Source: Nitrospira sp.
GTDB taxonomy: Bacteria; Nitrospirota; Nitrospiria; Nitrospirales; Nitrospiraceae
Length of the DNA: 64,000 nt
NCBI GenBank assembly: GCA_029194535.1
Contig: JARFXR010000002.1
Span: 372,001-436,000 of the forward strand
Direction: 5' to 3'
Shown: positions 1 to 8,586 of the stretch, piece by piece
Layout: each line of letters begins with the position of its first letter
Numbering within the stretch: the stretch's first letter is position 1
The notes under the pieces: generated by a model
What the model was told of the DNA's origin: nothing
The model's input: the letters and a program-made list of their open reading frames with translations, nothing else
Databases searched by the model: none
Made by a program: the position numbers and the translations under genes

Positions 1-257
1 CCCGCATATACGTTGCGTCGACTCGCGCCTCCGGTATCAGGAAACAGCTCACTGGTCGCAGAACACCTCCCTCCCGCCGTGGCCTTCATGCTGAGGTTGT
101 ACCGGGCCAGGAATGGATGTGTGGCCACCCGCGTCACGGTGACCACGAGGTCAAGGGACGGCATCTCGGCCACAGCGACCTCGGGAACATCGCTGTTGCA
201 TGCGGCAAGATAGCTCCAGGCCCACAGTATGATGGTCGCGTGGGCCAGCTGTCTCAC
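1..257 (-). CDS. putative secreted lipoprotein, truncated by the window edge
   Basis: This reading frame is open from a GTG at 257 to the window start, about 85 residues. Its N-terminus has a hydrophobic stretch followed by LAAC, a possible lipobox with Cys20, and then a mature part containing a VVTVTRVATHPF segment. I do not recognise the family. The start codon overlaps the stop of the upstream HbpS-like gene as GTGA (254-257), which is the usual sign of translational coupling, so the two are probably co-transcribed. The gene lacks a visible stop, so nothing can be said about its C-terminus. A real gene is likely from the coupling and signal sequence; its function is unknown. Confidence 0.5.
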   Translation of the reverse strand, partial: MRQLAHATIILWAWSYLAACNSDVPEVAVAEMPSLDLVVTVTRVATHPFLARYNLSMKATAGGRCSATSELFPDTGGASRRNVYA

Positions 258-802
258 TTTGGAGCAGGAACTTTCGGGGATGCGCCGATGGCGTCCAGTC
301 CGGCCTGAGCGCAGGCGTCGTCGAGATGCGCACCCGGGGCACCTCCCACGCCGATACCGCCCACAACCTCACCCCCGATCTCGATCGGCAATCCCCCGCC
401 CAAGATCAGCACGTTCTCATTCATGTCGCGCAACGCCTGCAAGGCTGGGACTTTACCGACCAGGTCGGCCAACTCGCTCGTGGGACGGCGCAAGCTGACG
501 GCCGTATAGGCCTTCTTTCTGCTGCTGTCTATCGTGTGCGGTCCGGCACCGTCTGCACGCCCCATGGCTCGTAGCTCGCCAGCACGGTCCACCACCGAAG
601 CGCTGACCTTATACCCGTCCTTCTTACAGGCCTCCACCGCCGCCTGTACGGCTTTGCTGGCCATCATCAGCGGCAATACCGACTCTTTGGGCAACTCCTC
701 AGCCGCGTGACCAACTCCCGAGAGCGCCAGACCAAACATCAGTACCACGCGCGCTGTTTTGCGCGAACCGCGCACACACACCGATCGTGCAATCGACGGC
801 AT
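254..802 (-). CDS. GlcG/HbpS-family (DUF336) heme-binding-like secreted protein
   Basis: The 182-residue product has an N-terminal hydrophobic signal sequence (about residues 15-33, cleavage likely after GHA) followed by a full GlcG/HbpS fold. Visible family features are the opening helix with AVQAAVEACKKDGYKVSASV, a VVDRAGELRAM strand and the glycine-rich LGGGLPIEIGGEVVGGIGV segment near the C-terminus. HbpS-type proteins bind heme or act as accessory sensors, while GlcG sits in glycolate loci; here only the fold is supported. It overlaps the downstream lipoprotein frame by four bases, suggesting a two-gene operon exported to the periplasm. Confidence 0.85.
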   Translation of the reverse strand: MPSIARSVCVRGSRKTARVVLMFGLALSGVGHAAEELPKESVLPLMMASKAVQAAVEACKKDGYKVSASVVDRAGELRAMGRADGAGPHTIDSSRKKAYTAVSLRRPTSELADLVGKVPALQALRDMNENVLILGGGLPIEIGGEVVGGIGVGGAPGAHLDDACAQAGLDAIGASPKVPAPK

Positions 803-918
803 AGGTAGCTCCTCCAGGAGTGAATGATAAGCCGATGGCGAATCTGTGGCAGCCTACGAAGGCAAGAACGGCCTGTCAAGGGGAGTTGCGAGGAAACGGA
901 TCACGAGGGAAGGAAGGT

Positions 919-1167
919 CTAGCTCCAGACAACTCGTTCTTGGTTCAGAAGATAGTCGATTACCTCGATGCTGTCGCGCATTTGCGTTTGTGCCCGCTCC
1001 GACATGGGGATGACGGCCCCAACAATCTTTCCCGGCTCGATATCATCGAGCGACGGAATTCCATCCCCGGATCGTTGCTCAAGTTCTTGTCGGTAACTTG
1101 CCAAACTGTCCTCCGACTTTCTGTGTTGATCCTTAGCTCTCTTCAACAGCGGCAATTCGAACAGCAA
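919..1167 (-). CDS. small hypothetical protein
   Basis: An 82-residue frame starting with TTG at 1167. The N-terminal half is a charged amphipathic helix (KRAKDQHRKSEDSLASYRQELEQR). The second half has a short DDIEPGKIVGAVIPMSERAQ segment and ends VVWS. I recognise no family. It stands alone between the HbpS operon and the beta-helix gene, and codon choice looks normal for the window. It could be a chance ORF, because the start is weak and no clear ribosome site is present. Confidence 0.35.
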   Translation of the reverse strand: MLFELPLLKRAKDQHRKSEDSLASYRQELEQRSGDGIPSLDDIEPGKIVGAVIPMSERAQTQMRDSIEVIDYLLNQERVVWS

Positions 1168-1283
1168 TTCACGCGCCAGGATCGCTCACAGTGCGTCTCA
1201 ATGTACTGTTAGCATAGCACATGGGCATGGGGGCGCAGGGAGTCTGCCGACAACCGTTTGATAACGCGGCTGTTTCTCCTGAC

Positions 1284-2303
1284 CTAGTGAGAAGATGTGG
1301 AGGTCGGAGGAAGTGCGCCGAGGAAGGGAAACGTGCCCACCTTGAGCAGAGGCGTGTCGCCTCTTAAGCGAAAATCGTCGTGTCCAGGGTCAACAAAGTG
1401 CGGATCGTCCGTAATATCCGATTGCGCTTTCAATTCGGGAGCCGGCTGATCGGGATTGCCGGCTCGGACATAGTCGTGATCGGAGTTATACAACGCGTTG
1501 TAGGAGGTGTGCGCCCGACTTGACGGCGCGATCAGGAAGCCTACGCGGTTCAACCCCACTACATTTCCAGTCACCTCGCTCTGAGACTGCCCAAGAAATG
1601 CCGCCCCGCCCCCGTTCTTTACGAGCGTGTTGCTGATGACCACGGCCTTCGCCTTGTCGTTCACGACCACGGCTTCGTAGAGGCTCCGAGTAATGACATT
1701 TCGCTCAATACGAACGTCGGACTTGCCGGCAACGTTGACTCCATGATCGTTGTCGTGGATGAAATTCCCCGCCAGCACCGCCTGGGTATCTGCGAACTGA
1801 ACTCCCGTGGTCTCGCTTCCGCCGATCATGCAATCCTCGATATGTGCATCCTGAACCTGCTGGCTGAACAGCATCCCGTTCACCGTCAGCCGTTTGAGCG
1901 TCACACCGCGCCCGTTGAACAGACCGACGGCATGTCCACCGTGCTCATTGATCGTCATATCGCTGATTTCCACATCCGTCGCTCCATACGGCCACTTTCC
2001 CACATGGAGCACTCCCACGATATCTTCCCGCCCAAGCAAGGTAACCTGATCTCTTCCCGCTCCAATCAACTTCACCCTTTCCTTGCTGTGAACCGTGACG
2101 TCCTGGTGGTATTGTCCCGGCCTCAAAAAGACGGTGTCCCCTTTCTTGGCGCTATCAACGGCCTCCTGGATAGACGTGAAATCGCCGGAACCATCGAGTG
2201 CAACGACGATGGTTCTGGTTTCATGGCCGACATCCTGAGGAGGCTCTGCAAAGCTGACGCCGGCGACGCCAAGGAATGTGATGAGGACGACAAGAATGCG
2301 CAT
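1284..2303 (-). CDS. secreted right-handed parallel beta-helix protein
   Basis: I chose the ATG at 2303 because it opens directly on a signal peptide (MRILVVLITFLGVAGVSFA), giving 339 residues; longer upstream frames would overlap coaE. The mature protein begins with a pectinesterase-like module (GSGDFTSIQEAVDSAKKGDT, then a VKLIGAGRDQVTL step). It then runs through repeated short strands typical of NosD/pectate-lyase-like beta-helices, such as VEISDMTI, VTLKRLTV, AHIEDCMI, VRIERNVI and AVVISNTLV. Such proteins usually bind or cleave polysaccharides, but I see no catalytic signature, so the substrate is unknown. It is divergent from coaE, with 84 bases between starts. Confidence 0.8.
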   Translation of the reverse strand: MRILVVLITFLGVAGVSFAEPPQDVGHETRTIVVALDGSGDFTSIQEAVDSAKKGDTVFLRPGQYHQDVTVHSKERVKLIGAGRDQVTLLGREDIVGVLHVGKWPYGATDVEISDMTINEHGGHAVGLFNGRGVTLKRLTVNGMLFSQQVQDAHIEDCMIGGSETTGVQFADTQAVLAGNFIHDNDHGVNVAGKSDVRIERNVITRSLYEAVVVNDKAKAVVISNTLVKNGGGAAFLGQSQSEVTGNVVGLNRVGFLIAPSSRAHTSYNALYNSDHDYVRAGNPDQPAPELKAQSDITDDPHFVDPGHDDFRLRGDTPLLKVGTFPFLGALPPTSTSSH

Positions 2304-2387
2304 CGGATAAGGTCTTACAGGCGCGCCCATCGAGAAGTCAATCGGCGTTTGTTGTTGGGACTCTAGCCACGTGCTATGCTCCGCGCG

Positions 2388-2990
2388 ATGATTCTCGTGG
2401 GGCTCACCGGCGGAGTCGCGACCGGCAAATCGACCGTGGCGCGGATGTTTGAGCAATGCGGAGCGACCGTGATCAGCGCCGACGTCTTAGCGCGAGAGGT
2501 GGTCGGGCCAGGAAAATCAGCCTGGCGAGAGATCGTCGCAGAGTTCGGCAGATCCATCCTCAAGCCCGACCGCACAGTCGATAGACAGGGGCTGGGCGAA
2601 ATCGTGTTCCGTAATCCGAGGAAGCGCCGCAAGCTCGAGCACATCATCCATCCCCGAGTCGCCCGTCTGCAGGCCGGGCTGACGCGAAGCGCCGCGAAGA
2701 AAAATCCTCATGCCGTGGTGGTCTATGAAGTGCCGCTCCTTTTCGAGGCGGGAGTGGACAGGCGGGTCGACCGGATCGTGGTGGTAACGGCTCCGCGCGC
2801 GACTCAAATAGTGCGGCTCAAGACCCGGGACGGCCTGCCGCGAAACGAGGCGCTTCGGCGAATCGACAGCCAGCTCCCATTGAACCGGAAAATTGCGCGG
2901 GCCGACGCGGTGCTCAACGGCGCAGTGCCTCTCCCCGCGCTTCGGGCCGAAGTTCAGAAGCTGTACCGTCACTTTCAACGGCTGGCCTAG
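2388..2990 (+). CDS. coaE: dephospho-CoA kinase
   Basis: The enzyme phosphorylates the 3'-hydroxyl of dephospho-CoA with ATP, the last step of coenzyme A synthesis in the cytoplasm. The P-loop GLTGGVATGKST lies at the N-terminus. Other family features are SADVLAREVV, the HPRVA segment and the conserved VPLLFEAGVDRRVDRIVVV stretch. The ATG at 2388 places the P-loop where the family has it; an in-frame ATG at 2376 adds four residues. The product is about 200 residues, the normal length. trxB follows 63 bases later on the same strand. Confidence 0.95.
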   Translation: MILVGLTGGVATGKSTVARMFEQCGATVISADVLAREVVGPGKSAWREIVAEFGRSILKPDRTVDRQGLGEIVFRNPRKRRKLEHIIHPRVARLQAGLTRSAAKKNPHAVVVYEVPLLFEAGVDRRVDRIVVVTAPRATQIVRLKTRDGLPRNEALRRIDSQLPLNRKIARADAVLNGAVPLPALRAEVQKLYRHFQRLA

Positions 2991-3053
2991 ACTCTCTTCA
3001 CCTTCGTCCCCGTTCTGTCATCCTCCAGTCCCCCTGTGCTACAGTGAATTCCT

Positions 3054-3974
3054 ATGCATAATCTCATCATCATCGGATCCGGTCCCGCTGGACTCACTGC
3101 TGCCATCTATGCCGCCCGGGCCAATCTGACGCCCTTATTGGTCGAAGGATGGCAGTCGGGCGGGCAACTCACAACAACGACCGTCGTGGAGAACTATCCG
3201 GGATTTCCTCGAGGCATTATGGGGCCGGATCTCATGAAAGAGATGCGTGCGCAGGCCGAGCGGTTCGGCGCCGTGTTTCAGACTGGCGACGTGACGTCGG
3301 TCAATTTCACGACCCGCCCTTTCTCCATCACGATCGACGGGGAGCGATCGTTCTACACCAAAGCGGTAATCATCGCGACCGGCGCCTCACCTCTTCAGTT
3401 GGGCCTCAAGAACGAATCTCGTCTCATCGGCCACGGCGTATCCACCTGCGCCACCTGCGACGGCTTTTTCTTTCGCGGCAAGGAGCTTATGGTCGTCGGA
3501 GGCGGAGACAGCGCCATTGAGGAGGCGCTATTCCTGACCAAATTTGCCACCAAGGTCTCCGTCGTCCACCGCCGGGACAAGCTGCGCGCCTCCAAGATCA
3601 TGCAAGATCGCGCCATGAAAAACGACAAGATCACTTTCTTATGGAACACCGTCGTCGAAGACATTCTCGGCGCCGACGTCGTGACAGCCATCAAGCTCAA
3701 GAACGTGGTCACGGGGCATTCGGCGGAAATTCCCTGCGCGGGTGTCTTTGTCGCCGTCGGCCACCGGCCCAATACGTCGCTCTTCTCAGGGCAACTGGAC
3801 ATGGATCCAAAGGGCTATCTCATCACCACGAAGGGCACCACCACAAGTGTCCCCGGTATCTTCGCCGCCGGCGACGTGCAGGACTCCATCTACCGGCAAG
3901 CCGTCACCGCGGCCGGTTCCGGGTGCATGGCCGCGATGGATGTCGAACGCTACCTGGAAGCTCTCGGCACGTGA
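3054..3974 (+). CDS. trxB: thioredoxin reductase (NADPH)
   Basis: This flavoprotein transfers electrons from NADPH through FAD to thioredoxin. The 306-residue product shows the FAD-binding GSGPAGLTAA near the N-terminus and the redox-active CATC pair (Cys132, Cys135). It also has the NAD(P)H-binding GGGDSAIEEALFLT with the downstream VHRRDKLRAS (the HRR that selects NADPH), and the C-terminal FAD motif GIFAAGDVQD. Length and motif order are standard for the low-molecular-weight type. It sits between coaE and thiI on the same strand, with a 67-base gap to thiI. Confidence 0.96.
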   Translation: MHNLIIIGSGPAGLTAAIYAARANLTPLLVEGWQSGGQLTTTTVVENYPGFPRGIMGPDLMKEMRAQAERFGAVFQTGDVTSVNFTTRPFSITIDGERSFYTKAVIIATGASPLQLGLKNESRLIGHGVSTCATCDGFFFRGKELMVVGGGDSAIEEALFLTKFATKVSVVHRRDKLRASKIMQDRAMKNDKITFLWNTVVEDILGADVVTAIKLKNVVTGHSAEIPCAGVFVAVGHRPNTSLFSGQLDMDPKGYLITTKGTTTSVPGIFAAGDVQDSIYRQAVTAAGSGCMAAMDVERYLEALGT

Positions 3975-4041
3975 CGAGGTGGACCGCACCTCATGCAGGC
4001 GCGCGACAGACGTATCGAGGTAAGCGGGGGCGATTCCTCCC

Positions 4042-5244
4042 ATGAAATACGTCGTCATCCACTACCATGAACTCGCGCTGAAGGGTCGTAATCGTGACTT
4101 CTTCGAACGGCGCCTGGTTCAGAACATTCGCTCCTCCCTTCGCGACCTTCGCATCAGCCGCGTGGAAAGCCTGCGCAGCCGTATCCGCATCGCCCTGCCG
4201 CCTGAAGCGAACGCTCTGCACGTGGCCGATCGCTTGCGGCGTGTGTTCGGCATCGCCAATTTTTCGCCCGCCGAGGCCGTAGAGTTGAAGCTGGCAAGCC
4301 CGAATCTCGCTGTCTTGGCCGGCAGGATCGGTGAGGCCGTTGTTCATCGTACGTTTGAAAGTTTTCGGGTGACGGCGAGACGCGCGGACAAGCGGCTGGT
4401 CCTGACGTCGATGGATGTGGAACGAGCGGTCGGAGCATACTTACATCAGACCACCGGCAAGAAGGTACAGCTCAAGAATCCCGATTTGACGGTCTATATC
4501 CACCTCTTGACCAAGGAGGCCTATTTTTCGCTGGACAAGATCGAGGGACCCGGAGGCATGCCGGTGGGCGTCAGCGGCACCGTGGCGTGCCTCATTTCAG
4601 GCGGCATCGACTCCCCTGTCGCCGCCTACCGCATGATGAAACGCGGCTGCAACGCCGTGTTCATCCATTTTTCCGGACGCCCGCTGGTCAGCCGCGCGTC
4701 TGAAGAAAAAGTCCGAGAGTTGGTTCAGACACTGACCGCGTATCAGTATCGCTCCAAACTGTATGTCGTCCCGTTCGGCACAATCCAACGCGAAATCGTG
4801 GCGCAGGCACCCGCACCCTACCGGGTGGTCCTCTATCGTCGTCTGATGGTCCGCGTCGCCGGTGAGTTGGCCCAACGCGAACAGTGCTGGGGGCTCGTGA
4901 CTGGAGACAGTCTAGGACAGGTCGCCTCTCAAACCCCGGAAAATCTGACGGTCGTCGAGGAAGCCGCGGAACTGCCGATCCTGCGCCCCTTGATCGGGAT
5001 GGATAAGACGGAAATCACGCGCCAGGCGGAACACATCGACACATTTACCACATCGATCGAGCCGGATGAGGACTGTTGCTCCCTCTTCACGCCGCCGCAT
5101 CCCAGCACGCGAACGAAGATCGATGATATTCGGCGCATCGAGCGAGGTTTCGATATCGGCGGGCTCGTCAAGCAGGGCGTGGACGCCGCGGAGCCGTCCG
5201 AGTTCACCTTTCCGCCGCGGCACGCTCCATCGCCTTCTTCTTGA
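4042..5244 (+). CDS. thiI: tRNA 4-thiouridine synthase ThiI without rhodanese domain
   Basis: ThiI adenylates U8 of tRNA and inserts sulfur, and in some bacteria also feeds sulfur to thiazole synthesis. The product has an N-terminal ferredoxin-like and THUMP region (about 1-165), then the PP-loop SGGIDS (186-191), and a Cys pair at about 345-346 that matches the conserved catalytic Cys of the AANH domain. At 400 residues it ends where the C-terminal rhodanese domain of the enterobacterial protein would begin, so sulfur must come from another carrier. The last 41 bases overlap the 3' end of a convergent gene. Confidence 0.93.
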   Translation: MKYVVIHYHELALKGRNRDFFERRLVQNIRSSLRDLRISRVESLRSRIRIALPPEANALHVADRLRRVFGIANFSPAEAVELKLASPNLAVLAGRIGEAVVHRTFESFRVTARRADKRLVLTSMDVERAVGAYLHQTTGKKVQLKNPDLTVYIHLLTKEAYFSLDKIEGPGGMPVGVSGTVACLISGGIDSPVAAYRMMKRGCNAVFIHFSGRPLVSRASEEKVRELVQTLTAYQYRSKLYVVPFGTIQREIVAQAPAPYRVVLYRRLMVRVAGELAQREQCWGLVTGDSLGQVASQTPENLTVVEEAAELPILRPLIGMDKTEITRQAEHIDTFTTSIEPDEDCCSLFTPPHPSTRTKIDDIRRIERGFDIGGLVKQGVDAAEPSEFTFPPRHAPSPSS

Positions 5245-5800
5245 CAATCCGGAAGTGCGATTCCAACTCGCGCCGCATGGCGAAGGCCACCAGCCAGTCA
5301 GGCACCATGGAGTCGATTGCGACGAGCAACTCAAACTCCGCGAGCGTATGGGCGCCGCCGTCCGCGGGGCTCAATCTCCAGGCACGATGGTACCGTTTGA
5401 AATCGCCCTGCACAAGATCGGTCACGATGCTGCGATCCGTCACTGTCCGTGAGTCCGTGACCAGACGCCGTTCTCCCGGCAACAGCGCATGCTCGATCCG
5501 AAGATCGGTCCGGGCAATCGCGCCATGCATCGTGAGGTCGACGAGCCTCATGCGCACCTCGAACAAGTCTGGCCAGTGCGCATAATCGGTCAGGATGGCG
5601 AACAGCACGCCGGGCTTGGCCTCGAAGACAAGCCTCGCCCTCGCTCGGATTCCACTATCCGGCTCGACTTTGACTTCCAGTTCATCGGTATCTGCGGCGA
5701 CAACGGCAGGAGGGGCGGCTGTTTCGAACAATCCGATCGCAAGCGTCAACGCCACATTGACCAGGACACGCGCGGGGTTCCAGCTACCCGATGATCGCAT
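5204..5800 (-). CDS. SRPBCC (START/cyclase-like) family protein with signal sequence
   Basis: From the ATG at 5800 the product is 198 residues. A hydrophobic signal or anchor (about 9-35) is followed by an SRPBCC-type fold. Indicators are EPDSGIRARARLVFEAKPGVLFAIL with the typical LTDYAHWPDLFEV, and the C-terminal helix DWLVAFAMRRELESHFRIVKKK. This fold binds hydrophobic ligands; no ligand can be named. The start overlaps the stop of the upstream DGQHR gene by about 17 bases, so the two are probably one transcript. The 3' end overlaps convergent thiI by 41 bases. Confidence 0.75.
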   Translation of the reverse strand: MRSSGSWNPARVLVNVALTLAIGLFETAAPPAVVAADTDELEVKVEPDSGIRARARLVFEAKPGVLFAILTDYAHWPDLFEVRMRLVDLTMHGAIARTDLRIEHALLPGERRLVTDSRTVTDRSIVTDLVQGDFKRYHRAWRLSPADGGAHTLAEFELLVAIDSMVPDWLVAFAMRRELESHFRIVKKKAMERAAAER

Positions 5801-6896
5801 CCAGGAGCCGCTGGTGGATCTTTCGCACGCGCTCCAGCTGGCCTTTTGCCGGAAACCGTTCATAGAACCCCTCGGCCCGGAATTCTTTCCCCAGCGCCGC
5901 CCACGGCCTCACGAGATCGGCGAATGGCCTGGCCGAGCGCTGCGCCTCCCAGTCGCTGATCAGCTTCCGATCGACCACGATATCGTCGAGCACCCGAATC
6001 AGCGCCTTCAGCGTGACATCCCGGGTAAACATGTACCGCTCGTTCTGCCCCCACACATCCTGCATAACGTCTTTGACGCCCCTGAGATAGTCCCGGACCA
6101 GCGCATAACAGCGCTCGGCCTTCATCCCCAAATGAGATTCCATCCATCGCTTGTGCGCCGTCACCACTTTGAGCAATTCGTTGAAGATCTCGGACTGCAG
6201 GATCCACTTTTCCTGCTTGCTTCGTCCGCCCAACCGATTGATCTTGTATTGCAGCGGAGAATCCGCTTCCTCATAGAGCAAGTTGACCACCTTGGCGGCG
6301 AATTTTTTCTCAGGACTTTCCCACGACACCTTCTCATAAAGATCCACAAGGTGCGATCGATTGATGCGCGTGTGTGTGCTGTTGATGATGACGAACATCT
6401 CGGTCGCGAACTCGCCGCTTCTGCCGTCGAAAAGAATGCATGGCACCTCCACCTTGTCGATCTGGTCCGGATGGCGTTGCTGAAAAAAGTGGAGGCCGGC
6501 GAGCCGATGCTGTCCGTCGATGATCAAATACTTCCCTTTCGGCTCGCTCAAATGGCCGACGGATTCATGTTCACCGGCGCGCTGAAAACGGAGTGTTTCA
6601 TCGGTGAAGAGCAGCACCGTCCCCGGGATCATGGGCTGCGCCACCACCGTTTCATAAAAATTCACGATCTGCTTGATTTTTTGTCGATTGAGCAAGCGTT
6701 GGAAGCCTTTTTCGCTCCGCTCGATCCCGGCGATGAACTGCGCCACGTCGTCATGCTCAGGGAGTCTCGCTTCTGAGATCTCCTCGCCTTCGAAATAATA
6801 GCGGCTGGTGAACCGCACCTTCGAGAGCAGATCGGCCGCGTTGTACCCGATGAAGTAAAACATGCCTTCCTTCTGACGAATCTGCGTGGCCAGCAT
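5784..6896 (-). CDS. DGQHR-domain protein, DndB-like
   Basis: The 370-residue product carries the DGQHR motif at 127-131 in the context KYLIIDGQHRLAGLHFF. A following FVIINSTHTRINRSHLVDLY block (about 168-187) is also typical of DGQHR proteins. DndB, the best studied relative, is a ParB-like regulator of phosphorothioate DNA modification and acts as a repressor. None of the DndACDE, DndFGH or SspBCD partners is nearby. It precedes and slightly overlaps the SRPBCC gene. The domain call is firm; the cellular role is open. Confidence 0.8.
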   Translation of the reverse strand: MLATQIRQKEGMFYFIGYNAADLLSKVRFTSRYYFEGEEISEARLPEHDDVAQFIAGIERSEKGFQRLLNRQKIKQIVNFYETVVAQPMIPGTVLLFTDETLRFQRAGEHESVGHLSEPKGKYLIIDGQHRLAGLHFFQQRHPDQIDKVEVPCILFDGRSGEFATEMFVIINSTHTRINRSHLVDLYEKVSWESPEKKFAAKVVNLLYEEADSPLQYKINRLGGRSKQEKWILQSEIFNELLKVVTAHKRWMESHLGMKAERCYALVRDYLRGVKDVMQDVWGQNERYMFTRDVTLKALIRVLDDIVVDRKLISDWEAQRSARPFADLVRPWAALGKEFRAEGFYERFPAKGQLERVRKIHQRLLDAIIG

Positions 6897-7184
6897 GGCT
6901 CCTCCCTCAAGGATTGTCTGTCGTCACCACACATGCGGAATACACAATCATTCAATCAAACGGACGCGGCGAGGCAGGCGTACGGTCGGCCTTGTCCACG
7001 CCGTCCTCGACCATGCTCCGACGATGGATAACGATACGGTCGATGCGCCTGATCTAGGCTCCTCGCGGCCTGCCGCGCGTACAGGGCACGAGAATGCCGT
7101 TGCGATTGTTCCGACGCCCGGGCGTGATTCTACGCAGAGTCGTCCATAGCCGCAAGCTCGGCCGCTGTGCTACCATGCGCGGGC

Positions 7185-7550
7185 ATGTACTCCTTGTACC
7201 GAATGCTGAGCGTCGCGCTGCTCATCTTATGGGCTTGCCCGCCCTCGGTCGCGACGGCTCAACGCCCGTCGGATTATATCGCCACAACGGAACAGTCTTG
7301 CAGCTTCGGGATGGCCAAGGGAGAATCTTCCCAGCATTGCCAGGTGCCGATACCGGCCGACTGCCTCGTCGCTCACATCCCCGGTACGACCAAGCCCTGG
7401 ACGACCATTTCCAAGGGCGGGAAGATGGCCTGCCAATTTGATGAGAAACGCACCGACTGGAAAACCAAGATTACCGGAGCCTGTGGGCGCTGCAGCACCG
7501 GGCATTGTTCCGTCCAATTCATCGTTCGATTCGACTGCACACAACGCTAA
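7185..7550 (+). CDS. small Cys-rich secreted hypothetical protein
   Basis: The frame begins with an export signal (MYSLYRMLSVALLILWACPP, cleavage likely after VATA). It continues with about 95 residues containing several Cys that could form disulfides (EQSCSFGM, SQHCQVPIPADC, MACQFDE, ITGACGRCSTGHCS, FDCTQ). In-frame ATGs at 7167 and 7203 are alternatives; 7185 gives a basic residue before the hydrophobic core. No family recognised. The stop is two bases before the queG start, so it may be co-transcribed with queG. Confidence 0.6.
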   Translation: MYSLYRMLSVALLILWACPPSVATAQRPSDYIATTEQSCSFGMAKGESSQHCQVPIPADCLVAHIPGTTKPWTTISKGGKMACQFDEKRTDWKTKITGACGRCSTGHCSVQFIVRFDCTQR

Positions 7551-7552
7551 CC

Positions 7553-8533
7553 ATGTCGCTCTCCGCGGTGATCCGGCAGGAAGCGATCGCCCTGGGCTTT
7601 GACGCGGTCGGAATCTCCACGGTCACTCGATCCCCCTCGGTAACCCTCCTCGATCGGCTGGAGGAGTGGCTCGCGCGCCATTATCACGGAACGATGGCCT
7701 GGCTGGCGCGCGATCCGTCTCGTCGCGCCGACCCGAGGGTGGTCTTGCCGGATTGCCGCTCCATCGTGTCTGTGGGTCTCAATTACGATACGGGACACCG
7801 GGCGACTGAGGGGCCCGGGTTGGGACGCATCGCTCGCTATGCATGGGGACGAGATTATCATCGTACCCTTGGAGATCGCCTCAGCCGGCTGGAGAGCCGG
7901 ATCAAGGCATTGGCGCCCGAGGCAGACACCCGCAGCTACGTCGACACCGGTCCCGTCATGGAGAAGGCTTGGGCCCAGCAGGCCGGCCTAGGATGGATCG
8001 GCAAGCATTCCAATCTGGTCTCAGCCGAGCACGGGTCTTGGCTGCTTCTCGGAGAAGTGTTGACTACGGTGGAACTCACACCGGACGAACCCGCGACCGA
8101 CCTCTGCGGCAGCTGTCGCCTATGCATTCAGGCCTGTCCGACGGGGGCGATCGTGGAGCCCTATGTCGTCGATGCGCGGCGTTGCATTTCTTACCTCACG
8201 ATCGAGTACCGCGGACCCGGAGACACGATTGCGAGCGAGCTGCGACAACGGATGGGCAACCATATTTTCGGGTGTGATGACTGTCTCGATGTCTGTCCGT
8301 TCAATCTGCAAGCCGCCGGGAAAGCGGATGCAGCGTTTTCGCCGTCGCCTGTCGCTCTGGCTCCCCGCCTGTCGGAGTTGGCCGGGCTGACCGAGACGGC
8401 ATTCGCGGAACAGTTCCGCGACAGCCCGATTCGCCGGGCCAAGCGGGACGGATTGCTGCGCAACGTCGTCATTGTTCAGGAGAACGAGACCCGTCATACG
8501 AAGAAATCCCCCCTTTCATCCCCAACCGAATAG
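7553..8533 (+). CDS. queG: epoxyqueuosine reductase
   Basis: QueG reduces epoxyqueuosine to queuosine in tRNA (position 34 of GUN-anticodon tRNAs), using a cobalamin cofactor and two [4Fe-4S] clusters. I used the ATG at 7553 (MSLSAVIRQEAIALGFD), which matches the family N-terminus. The two ferredoxin-like cysteine sets are visible as CGSCRLCIQACPTGAI and CDDCLDVCPFN. The catalytic-region VDTGPVMEKAWAQQAGLGW is intact. About 326 residues; the C-terminal HEAT-like extension of longer homologues is absent. Confidence 0.94.
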   Translation: MSLSAVIRQEAIALGFDAVGISTVTRSPSVTLLDRLEEWLARHYHGTMAWLARDPSRRADPRVVLPDCRSIVSVGLNYDTGHRATEGPGLGRIARYAWGRDYHRTLGDRLSRLESRIKALAPEADTRSYVDTGPVMEKAWAQQAGLGWIGKHSNLVSAEHGSWLLLGEVLTTVELTPDEPATDLCGSCRLCIQACPTGAIVEPYVVDARRCISYLTIEYRGPGDTIASELRQRMGNHIFGCDDCLDVCPFNLQAAGKADAAFSPSPVALAPRLSELAGLTETAFAEQFRDSPIRRAKRDGLLRNVVIVQENETRHTKKSPLSSPTE

Positions 8534-8586
8534 GAGTAGGCTCAACAACGCGACACAACGGCTGTCGATTACAACAGCGGTGCCTC

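Noticed and set aside
5595-6776. Long plus-strand open frame (393 residues) opposite the DGQHR gene
   Set aside because: Antisense shadow of the DGQHR protein, which has clear motifs on the other strand.
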